Position numbers and translations under genes: made by a program. This document shows positions 9,131 to 16,414 of a DNA stretch of 30,053 bases, in pieces. Below the pieces are notes generated by a model. It was given only the letters and a program-made list of their open reading frames with translations, had not been told where the DNA came from and did no database searches. Within the stretch, counting starts at the first letter, position 1, and every line of letters starts with the position of its first letter. Source of the stretch: CAZOIA01 sp964579675 (GTDB lineage Bacteria > Planctomycetota > Phycisphaerae > UBA1845 > PWPN01); NCBI GenBank assembly GCA_964579675.1, contig CAZOIA010000049.1, forward strand, positions 1 through 30,053. Direction: 5' to 3'.

Positions 9131-9555
9131 ACCTGCGGTTCACGCGGCTGGTTGTCGACGAGAACGTGCCCAAAGAGGTCGTTGATTCTCTCAATTCTCT
9201 TGGCTTCAAGGAAGTGCACTGGATTGGAGACAAGAATAAGGGGGCCACCGACCCGGACGTTTGGCGCATCGCGACCAAGAAGAATGCCATCCTGATTACT
9301 GGTGATCTTGGGTTCATTCCACAGATGGGCCAGGCTGAGGTGCTCTACGGTCCCGTAGTCGTCGAGTACTCAACAAGAGGCTTCTCGAAAAACGAACTGA
9401 AGAATGCTGAGATCATGGGGGCAATCATCAGGTGGTTCTTCCGGAACGGCCATCATGAGGACAAGGAGCATGTGAGGATACACGTTGAGGGTAAGCTCGG
9501 AACACGCCGACGCCTTTGGCAGCAGGCCAAGGCAAAAGAGAAACTGCACACATGA
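9127..9555 (+). CDS. DUF5615 PIN-like protein, putative toxin/ribonuclease
   Basis: The 142-residue product carries the acidic pattern of the DUF5615/Mut7-C-like PIN-type fold: VVDENVP (D11, E12, N13), TDPDVWRIA (D42, D44) and ILITGDLGF (D60). Such proteins are predicted metal-dependent RNases and usually sit directly after a DUF433 antitoxin gene. Here the DUF433 partner is the C-terminal domain of the methyltransferase, whose stop overlaps this start (ATGA at 9127-9130). The product is somewhat longer than the typical ~115 residues, with a basic tail. Its own stop overlaps the next start (ATGA 9552-9555). Inference: it is held inactive through the methyltransferase-borne domain. It could instead be a structural or nuclease subunit without toxin activity. 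Confidence 0.8.
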   Translation: MNLRFTRLVVDENVPKEVVDSLNSLGFKEVHWIGDKNKGATDPDVWRIATKKNAILITGDLGFIPQMGQAEVLYGPVVVEYSTRGFSKNELKNAEIMGAIIRWFFRNGHHEDKEHVRIHVEGKLGTRRRLWQQAKAKEKLHT

Positions 9556-12500
9556 ACCCACTTCGCATTGCACAAGTGTTGAGAGATGACTACCTGACGC
9601 TGCTCCGGACGACCTTCCGCCCTAGGCAGGATGCATTGCGGGCGGCCTTCGACCGCGAGATCGAGCGTGACGGTTTCCTCACGCGAGAGCCGTTCGTGTC
9701 GCTGGCTCAGCCGTACCGATACGGCGAGGCGGTGGCCTGGCTACTGCCTGAGGCAAGGCAACGATTCGGTGTGATCGCCCAGCGACCATTTCTGCATCAG
9801 GCCCAGGCAGCCCGGCGGATCGCGGATGGTCAACCTGCCGTCGTGGCCACGGGTACCGGCTCGGGCAAGACCGAAGCCTTCCTGATGCCCATCGTGGATC
9901 ACTGCCTGCGCACCCGGGATCAGAGCGGCCTGAAGGCGATTCTGGTCTACCCCATGAACGCCCTGGCCACCGATCAGCTTCGCCGGGTGAGGGTGCTGAT
10001 GGGGGGCAGCGGCGTGAGCTTCGGGCGGTACACGGGAGAGACGGAGCTTTCGGGCCAACGGCCGGCCGAGGCCCCCGAGGAGGAGCGAGTCAACCGGACG
10101 GAGTTCCGCAGCAATCCGCCGCACATCCTACTGACGAACTACCAGATGCTGGAGTACATGCTTCTGCGTGGTGACGGGCGGGATATCTTCCGCGGCCACC
10201 ATGTGCGCTTCGTCGTGTTGGACGAGGTGCACACCTACCACGGGGCCCTGGGCACCGACGTAGCTTGCCTGCTGCGCCGCCTGCGAGCGTCGCTGGCGGA
10301 GAGCGAAACCGGCCATCAGCCGCCGCTGTTCATCGGTACGTCGGCCACGCTTCAGTCCGAGGTTGAGGGCGGGGACCCGCGCGAGGGTGTGGCGCGGTTC
10401 TTCATGCGACTGACGGGGCAGGACACGCCAGCGGAAGCGGTGATTATGGAATCACTGGAGCCGCCAACCGTCCCGCCCGGGAGCCGCCTGCCCGATCCTC
10501 CAGCGATCACGGAAGACGAGCTGGCTCAGTTCGACGCACGCGATCACGTGTCGGTGACAGGCCTAACAAGGCGACTTGCGGGCGTCGGCGAGAGGGATAT
10601 GCGCTCGCTGGAAGAACTGTGGTCGTCTATGAAACTGCCGTTTCTGCTGCTGAATCGGCTCCGGCATCCGATGTCGATCCACGAAGTCATCCAGATGCTG
10701 GCAAGCCAACCGGAGCGGCAGGGTGTTGATCAGGATACGCTGAGGCGCGAAGTAGAGGCGGCGCTGTTGGTGGGGCCAACCCTGCCGGAGAGCCATCCGC
10801 TACGACTGCGCCCCCGGGTGCACCGATTCCTTCGTGGTTTGGCCCGCTTCTGGCGCTGCACGAACCCGGACTGCGGCCGGCTTGTGAATGAAGGGGTCGA
10901 GTCCTGCACGGTCTGTGGATCGCGGACGCTCCCACTGGCGATTTGCCGGACCTGCGGCTGGGATTTCTTCGTCGCTCGCGAGGTCGAAGGTCGCGCCCAG
11001 CCTTGGACGCAGCGCAACTCGACGCGGCAAACGATCTACTATTACGACCCGCCGACCGAACACATTGAGACCGACACCGAAGACAATCCGCTTGAGGCCG
11101 ATGAAGAGGCCGCTGAGGCGGAAGAGGCAAGTGGCCAACTGGCCGATGAAGAGGGCGAGGAAGCCGCCCAGGAGGCGGAAGTCTATATCTGTCCGCGGTG
11201 TCTTGGGCTCAGTACCTCCCCAGCGGAGCGGAGCTGCACTTGTGACAACGAATTCCCGTTGCGGGCTGTAGGAGTGCACCACGGCCGGGGAACTCGCTGC
11301 CCGGTGTGCAACAGCCGATATGGCCGCTTCGATGTGCTGACGCCCGTGAGCTTGGGCAACTCTTCGGCGTTAACGCACGTATCCAGAACGCTGCTGCGGG
11401 AACTGCCGGCAGAGAATCGCAAGATTCTGGTATTCTGCGATTCGCGTCAGGATACCGCGCACCAAGCCCGATTCATCGAGGGCGTGGAAGGCCACCTGCG
11501 ACTACGACGAGCGGTATATCGGCTACTGGGCTCGAACGGCCAGGCCCATGACCTGCACTGGCTGGTGGAGAACATCTATCATGACTTTGTGGAATCGGGA
11601 CTCCTGCCGAGAACGCGAAGCCGTGACGCCCAGCACCGCGAGATGGACAAGATCGAGGGCGGCCTGCTCTCGGAGTTCGTGCTGGCTGCGAACGTTCGCC
11701 ACAGCTTGGAGCGCCTCGGTTTGGTGGCTGTGCGCTATGCCGGTTTGGACGAGCAACTCGATGGCGATGGGTTCCGTGAGCTGTGCGAGGCTCACCAGCT
11801 TGGTATTGAGACCGCGCAGTTGGCGACGCGCCGCCTGCTTGACCTGATGCGGAGCCGGTTTGCCGTTTCGCACGAGGCTTTCAGGACGCGTCTGTATCGA
11901 GGGGATCGCCTCAGTTCTCGCTACGGTTTGAGCCCGGGCAGACAGGTTGGCCTTCCTGTGGCATTTCAGCGCCCCGGGAACCGCTCGGAGAACACACTGA
12001 CCTTCAAGCTGATGAGTACGTGGAACACCGCCGGCCATCCCGCAGGAACGCAGAGTCTTTGGCGACGGCTCCTCGGCGAAGAGGCGACGACGGAGTCGTT
12101 AGCGGCTGTGCTGGAATGGCTGGAGCGAGAAGGATGGTTGAGCTGGTCCCGTATCGGGCAAAACGCCGGCGAGACGGAAGGCTATCAGCTGGTGCACGAC
12201 ACACTGGAGTTCCAGCAAGCCCGTGAGTTCGTACATTGCGGGGTCTGCGGCCGTACGGCACCCGGGGAGCGAGCGGGCTTGACGTGTCCCCGGTATGGCT
12301 GTGGGGGTCATCTCGTCGCATGGGACGGTCCGCTAGCGGAGGACAACTTGAACGCTCTGCTGGTCGCGGCTGAGTTCTCGCCCGCGCTGCGCCCCGCCGA
12401 GCACTCTGCGGCCGTGAGTGACGACCGCCGGCAGGAAATCGAGCAGGGGTTCCAGGCCGACCCTCCCGCGTACAACGTCCTCGTCTGCACACCTACGCTC

Positions 12501-14675
12501 GAACTCGGCGTCAACATCGGCGACTTGGAGGCCGTCTCGATGCGTAACGTGCCGCCTAGCCCTGCCAACTACGCGCAGCGTGCGGGACGGACAGGGCGGC
12601 GTTCGCGCATGGGCTTGGCAGTTGGCTTCGCCCGTAACACACCTCACGATGGATACTTCTTCGACCATCCGGATGAGGTCATTACGGGGGCGATCCCGCC
12701 GCCCCGGTTCAACCTGACAAACCTCGAGGCCATCGCGCGGCACGTTCGAAGCCTGGTGCTTGAGGAAGCTCAGCTGGAGTTCCCCTCCAACCTGGGAACC
12801 CTCATCAGCGACAGCGGGGCCGTGAACGCTGCGAACCTCCAAGCTCTGGTCCGCCAAATAAACGGCGCACTGGAACGGGCCGGCAGGCGAGCGCGGGAGG
12901 TCTTTGGGGCTCAGTTGGCGGAGATCCGGCCGGGCTGGGAGCTGTGGTTAGGTGGTATCATTCAGCAGGTTCCCTCGCAGATCCAGACCGCCCTAGAGAC
13001 CCGCGCGGCTTTGGTGGAGGATGCGGTCCGTCGGATGCGGGAGCTCGGCAGTCAGGTTCGCCAGACACAACGGCAACAGGATGCGGAACAAGGTTTCCGT
13101 AACCTTGCCCGGAAGTTGCGTGAGGACTATCGCTATGCTTACCTGCCGCGTGTCCTGGCCGAAGTGGGGATTCTTCCCGGCTACTCCTTCCCGGGTGACC
13201 CCGGATCATTGACGCCGGGCTACGACCCCGACCCGATCTTCACGGGACGGCTGCAAGCGCAGCGAGAGTTCGCTCCCGGGCAGATTGTCTATGCCCGAGG
13301 CCATCGCTGGCGGGTCGGCGGAATTGCGCTGAACCGTCCGGGCAGTAGAACCCAGGGCGCGGAAAGGTTTGACTTCACGGAGTGCCCGGCCTGTAGCTTG
13401 GCTGCCTCAGCATCAGGCGCAAATAACTGCCCGCGCTGTGGTGCGGAGTTGGGTGGCACCACGTGCACAGCATGGGATACGGGTGCATTTCAGGCCTGGC
13501 CTGCAGATATCGAGCCTGAGACCGAGGAAGAGCGTCAATCCGTCGTGTTTGACGTGCGAGCGCATCCACAACGAGACGTTCCGTCGCAGCGGTTCTCTCT
13601 TGGCCCCTGGGTCTTCGAGCTTCGGAGCCAGGAAGAGATCTGGTGGATTAACCACGGTCCCTTCCGAACGCTCGAGCAAGGCCAGGAGCCGGAGTCGGTG
13701 GGCTTTCGTCTGTGCCCCACTTGTGGTGAACTTCGACCTGAGCCTCAAGCAACCCGCCGCGACGAGAATCGCCGGGGGCGCAGAAATCGTGACGCTCGCG
13801 CAGACCGCGATCCCCACGATGACCGATGCGGAGGACGACCAGTGACGGTGGCCATTGGCCATCAGGACCACGCAGATACGCTGCGACTTGTGGTGCCAGG
13901 CCTTCAGGGTTTGGGCTCGGAGGGCGTGGGATGGGCTTGGTCCATGGCATGGGCGATAGTGCGGGGTGCCATCCGCTTCTTCGATCTAGACGAAGATGAT
14001 CTGGAAGCGAGAGTGCTCACGCATCGAGGCGACGGTCGGGAGGAGGTGCTCGAAATCATCTGGGTCGATTCCGTTCTCGGTGGCTCAGGCATCCTCGGAG
14101 AATTGGTCCGGCAGTTCCCGACTGTTGCCAGGTCGGCCTTGGAGCATCTGCGTGACCACGATTGCCCATCCTCTTGTTACCGTTGTCTGCGCACGTACAG
14201 AAACCAGCGCGTGCACGGATTGCTCGATTGGCGGCTCGTCGTACCTCAGCTCTCCGCGGCAACCATGGGCAACGTCGCAGAGTTGGGTTCCGGTCCCGCA
14301 CCCTCATACACCACAGAAGGGCCTGAGTGGGAAGAGGCTCGACGAGCGGGTTGTGGATCACCGTTGGAGCTCCGACTCCTACGCGCCATGCGCGACGCTG
14401 GACTCGATGAGCCCGAGAAGCAGTTTGAGGTCAGGAGTACAACTGGCCGGCTGGTGACGGTGGCGGATTTCGCCTACCCGCAACAGGCTTTGCTGATCTA
14501 TGTAGACGGGCTGGCTTTCCACTCATCACTCAGACAGCGGATTCACGATGCAGCTCAGACCAACCAGCTTCAGAACCTTGGTTATCGGGTCCTTCGGTTT
14601 GTCGGCCCGCAGGTGTTCTCAACCACGGACGACTGTGTCGCTGGGATTAGACAGGCCCTTGAGGTCGACCCCTAG
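9552..14675 (+). CDS. Giant DEAD-type helicase with zinc clusters, DUF1998 region and nuclease-like C-terminus (DrmA/DrmB- or DruE-like)
   Basis: The ~1707-residue protein has Walker A GTGSGKT (101-107), DEVH (224-227), GTSATLQSE and, after a long insertion, helicase C with LELGVNIGD and QRAGRTGR (about 1009-1016). Cysteine pairs lie in the insertion (from about 436, CTNPDCG, CTVCG, CRTCG; later CPRC, CPVC) and before the DUF1998 region (CPAC, CPRCG, CPTCG). The DUF1998 zone spans roughly 1430-1580 and ends in CPSSCYRCLRTY. The tail (about 1615-1700) resembles a Vsr/DUF559-like PD-(D/E)xK fold: VADFAYP, then IYVDGLAFH, then GYRVLRF. In DISARM, DrmA (helicase) and DrmB (DUF1998) are separate, whereas Druantia DruE is one giant chain; this looks like the merged form. 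Start ATG 9552 overlaps the previous stop; the frame also offers a start at 9516. Role: ATP-dependent DNA translocation and likely attack on foreign DNA. Confidence 0.85.
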   Translation: MNPLRIAQVLRDDYLTLLRTTFRPRQDALRAAFDREIERDGFLTREPFVSLAQPYRYGEAVAWLLPEARQRFGVIAQRPFLHQAQAARRIADGQPAVVATGTGSGKTEAFLMPIVDHCLRTRDQSGLKAILVYPMNALATDQLRRVRVLMGGSGVSFGRYTGETELSGQRPAEAPEEERVNRTEFRSNPPHILLTNYQMLEYMLLRGDGRDIFRGHHVRFVVLDEVHTYHGALGTDVACLLRRLRASLAESETGHQPPLFIGTSATLQSEVEGGDPREGVARFFMRLTGQDTPAEAVIMESLEPPTVPPGSRLPDPPAITEDELAQFDARDHVSVTGLTRRLAGVGERDMRSLEELWSSMKLPFLLLNRLRHPMSIHEVIQMLASQPERQGVDQDTLRREVEAALLVGPTLPESHPLRLRPRVHRFLRGLARFWRCTNPDCGRLVNEGVESCTVCGSRTLPLAICRTCGWDFFVAREVEGRAQPWTQRNSTRQTIYYYDPPTEHIETDTEDNPLEADEEAAEAEEASGQLADEEGEEAAQEAEVYICPRCLGLSTSPAERSCTCDNEFPLRAVGVHHGRGTRCPVCNSRYGRFDVLTPVSLGNSSALTHVSRTLLRELPAENRKILVFCDSRQDTAHQARFIEGVEGHLRLRRAVYRLLGSNGQAHDLHWLVENIYHDFVESGLLPRTRSRDAQHREMDKIEGGLLSEFVLAANVRHSLERLGLVAVRYAGLDEQLDGDGFRELCEAHQLGIETAQLATRRLLDLMRSRFAVSHEAFRTRLYRGDRLSSRYGLSPGRQVGLPVAFQRPGNRSENTLTFKLMSTWNTAGHPAGTQSLWRRLLGEEATTESLAAVLEWLEREGWLSWSRIGQNAGETEGYQLVHDTLEFQQAREFVHCGVCGRTAPGERAGLTCPRYGCGGHLVAWDGPLAEDNLNALLVAAEFSPALRPAEHSAAVSDDRRQEIEQGFQADPPAYNVLVCTPTLELGVNIGDLEAVSMRNVPPSPANYAQRAGRTGRRSRMGLAVGFARNTPHDGYFFDHPDEVITGAIPPPRFNLTNLEAIARHVRSLVLEEAQLEFPSNLGTLISDSGAVNAANLQALVRQINGALERAGRRAREVFGAQLAEIRPGWELWLGGIIQQVPSQIQTALETRAALVEDAVRRMRELGSQVRQTQRQQDAEQGFRNLARKLREDYRYAYLPRVLAEVGILPGYSFPGDPGSLTPGYDPDPIFTGRLQAQREFAPGQIVYARGHRWRVGGIALNRPGSRTQGAERFDFTECPACSLAASASGANNCPRCGAELGGTTCTAWDTGAFQAWPADIEPETEEERQSVVFDVRAHPQRDVPSQRFSLGPWVFELRSQEEIWWINHGPFRTLEQGQEPESVGFRLCPTCGELRPEPQATRRDENRRGRRNRDARADRDPHDDRCGGRPVTVAIGHQDHADTLRLVVPGLQGLGSEGVGWAWSMAWAIVRGAIRFFDLDEDDLEARVLTHRGDGREEVLEIIWVDSVLGGSGILGELVRQFPTVARSALEHLRDHDCPSSCYRCLRTYRNQRVHGLLDWRLVVPQLSAATMGNVAELGSGPAPSYTTEGPEWEEARRAGCGSPLELRLLRAMRDAGLDEPEKQFEVRSTTGRLVTVADFAYPQQALLIYVDGLAFHSSLRQRIHDAAQTNQLQNLGYRVLRFVGPQVFSTTDDCVAGIRQALEVDP

Positions 14676-15034
14676 GCCGAATCCCGAAGAGCGGTTAGGG
14701 TGTGGGTGAGTTGGCGGCACGGCTGGGTTCGGAGTGCCAATCCGCGCGAGCAACGAAGCCTCCGCCGTTCACGCTAATCATCTGACGGCTTCAGGCGCTG
14801 GCTGAAAGCATCCCTGCCAGAGCGAGCCGGGGAGCGAGCAGCCGAATTGCCCGCACGCCGACATCCGACGATTCCCGCCGCCAGCAGTCAGTCCGGGCAC
14901 GAGAGCCCGGATGACTACGCTTTCAACTCTCTGCACTCCCCTGCCTCGCGGCGAGTGTCGGTCAGCCAACAGGATCCAGGCCGCCAGTCCGCTGGGGGCT
15001 CCGCCTCCTCGCGGTCTACCCAGATCGCTGATGT
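14676..15034 (+). other. Intergenic stretch between the two defence modules
   Basis: No convincing gene is visible. It contains a hairpin at 14892-14911 (TCCGGGC, loop ACGAGA, GCCCGGA) with no T-run after it, so it may be a weak or Rho-assisted 3' end for operon A. GC content is high until about 15030 and then drops sharply into the promoter zone of the next operon. Confidence 0.4.
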
Positions 15035-15061
15035 ATAACCTCATTTATGACAAGGTGTTAT
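15035..15061 (+). repeat. Imperfect inverted repeat, candidate operator
   Basis: ATAACCT (15035-15041) faces AGGTGTTAT (15053-15061), a match with one bulged position, at the point where the DNA turns AT-rich. It lies about 80 bp upstream of the ietA -35 box and could be a regulator binding site. No binding protein is implied by the sequence itself. Confidence 0.3.
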
Positions 15062-15102
15062 GGCGACATGGCTGCTTTGAAGGCGTCGGCCCCAAATATT
15101 CC

Positions 15103-15173
15103 TTTCACGATTATGGCTCTTTCTTTCACGAAATAGCCTTGACTCTGCCGATTCCGACCAGTATATTTCACAA
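15103..15173 (+). repeat. Three phased TTTCAC direct repeats over the ietA promoter
   Basis: TTTCACGA occurs at 15103-15110 and 15124-15131, and TTTCACAA at 15166-15173. Spacings are 21 and 42 bp, i.e. two and four helical turns, placing all copies on one face of the DNA. The third copy overlaps the end of the -10 box. This is the layout of an operator for a repressor or for autoregulation, possibly by the HTH-bearing ATPase encoded downstream (inference). Confidence 0.45.
15139..15167 (+). promoter_or_regulatory. Sigma70-type promoter of the ietAS operon
   Basis: TTGACT (15139-15144), a 17-bp spacer and TATATT (15162-15167) give a near-consensus promoter in a locally AT-rich stretch. The expected start site near 15174 leaves a very short leader that still holds much of the purine-rich ribosome site AAGGAAGGG before ATG 15191. 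Confidence 0.65.
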
Positions 15174-15190
15174 AGGAAGGGTTGCCTTTC

Positions 15191-16414
15191 ATGGACTACT
15201 TGCTTGAGATCGCACGGATCGTCGATGGCGCGGTGAAGGGAGACCGAGCCAAGGTAGTTGCCTACGTCGAGCAGCTGGCGCGCAAACTCCGCGAGGCAGA
15301 CGACTACGCGTCGGCGGAGCGGTTGGTGCGAACGGCGAGAGGAGCCACGGCATCGGAGGTGACTGCGGCCGGGACGGCGACGTCGCCTCGCCTACCCGTC
15401 GATGGCGAGTCACGCCTCGCTTTGGCAGATGAGGAGTGGATCGAGCCGGAAGAGGTAGCAGTCGTCCTTGATGCTTCTCTCGATGAGCAGGTTGGGGAGT
15501 TCATAAGATACGTCAAAGCTGCGGATCGGCTCTTAGCCAGCCGAGTTGGCATCGCTCCCTCCATGATCATTTATGGACCTCCAGGCGTGGGCAAGACCGA
15601 GCTGGCTCGGTTCATCGCCGCCCAGCTTCGCCTGCCGCTGGTCACGGCCCGCTCAGATTCCCTGATTTCGTCGTTCCTGGGGAGTACGGCCAAGAACCTG
15701 CGGATGCTCTTCGACCATGCCAAGGGTCGCCCCTGCCTTCTCTTTTTGGACGAGTTCGACTCCGTCGCGAAACTCCGCGACGACCAGCACGAATTGGGCG
15801 AATTGAAGCGAGTGGTCGTGAGCTTGCTCCAGAACATCGATGCGCTAGACAACCAGACGGTGCTCCTCGCCGCAACTAATCACCATCACCTCCTTGATCC
15901 GGCCGTGTGGCGGCGATTCACGTACAGGTTGGAGATGAGATTGCCGGGTATGGCGGCAAGGCGGCGGCTCTTCGAACTCTTCCTGGATGGTCAACTTCCT
16001 TCAGCTGATCAGGCCGTCGAGTTCGCTTCGCTGGCTGAAGGATTGACAGGTGCGGACATTCGTCAGGTCTGTGAGAACGCGATTCGCGCCGCAGTTATAG
16101 AGGACCGTTCGATCGTCGACGCAGTCGAGGTGCTGAAGGCCATTGTGCACCACCGGCTTGGTCGCGATGCGGACTTCACCACCACTGAGCCTGACCGAGT
16201 CAAGGCGGTGCGCGACCTGGACCCTGGACTGTTCACGCTAAAGCGACTTGCGGCGCTCTTTCACTCATCTGAGGCGACAATCTCACGGCGGTTGAATGAA
16301 GGATCTGGCCATGCCGGAAGACGAACGAAGGCTTCCGATCAAGGTGGTGCTTCCGCAGGAACAAGACCTGCGGCCGGTACCTCCCGGCGGCAGTCAACGC
16401 AAAATCTTCGGTGA
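15191..16414 (+). CDS. ietA: AAA ATPase of an IetAS-type pair (IetA)
   Basis: The 407-residue protein has an N-terminal helical region (about 1-95) and a single AAA module. Walker A GPPGVGKT is at 129-136, Walker B LLFLDEFD at 183-190, sensor Asn at 230 and arginine-finger candidates R241/R242 in VWRRFTYR. The AAA lid spans roughly 255-325. The C-terminal LKRLAALFHSSEATISRRLNE (about 350-370) looks like a helix-turn-helix. The start at ATG 15191 follows GGAAGGG by about 9 nt; the longer TTG 15182 start sits too close to that site. In IetAS, an AAA ATPase of this kind is paired with a subtilisin-like protease; the pair acts as antitoxin and toxin on Agrobacterium plasmids and as an anti-phage system. 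The next gene is that protease, overlapping by about 100 nt. The HTH suggests DNA binding or autoregulation. Confidence 0.82.
   Translation: MDYLLEIARIVDGAVKGDRAKVVAYVEQLARKLREADDYASAERLVRTARGATASEVTAAGTATSPRLPVDGESRLALADEEWIEPEEVAVVLDASLDEQVGEFIRYVKAADRLLASRVGIAPSMIIYGPPGVGKTELARFIAAQLRLPLVTARSDSLISSFLGSTAKNLRMLFDHAKGRPCLLFLDEFDSVAKLRDDQHELGELKRVVVSLLQNIDALDNQTVLLAATNHHHLLDPAVWRRFTYRLEMRLPGMAARRRLFELFLDGQLPSADQAVEFASLAEGLTGADIRQVCENAIRAAVIEDRSIVDAVEVLKAIVHHRLGRDADFTTTEPDRVKAVRDLDPGLFTLKRLAALFHSSEATISRRLNEGSGHAGRRTKASDQGGASAGTRPAAGTSRRQSTQNLR

Noticed and set aside
1305..14675. BREX system
   Set aside because: The methyltransferase resembles PglX, but no PglZ alkaline-phosphatase-like protein, BrxC ATPase, BrxA, BrxB or BrxL is present; SNF2 plus DUF1998 helicase fits DISARM better.
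9552..14675. Plain Druantia system based on the giant DUF1998 helicase
   Set aside because: A DruE-like size and layout are seen, but DruA-D, DruF, DruG or DruH partners are missing and the coupled neighbours are DrmD- and DrmMI-like; kept only as an alternative relationship.
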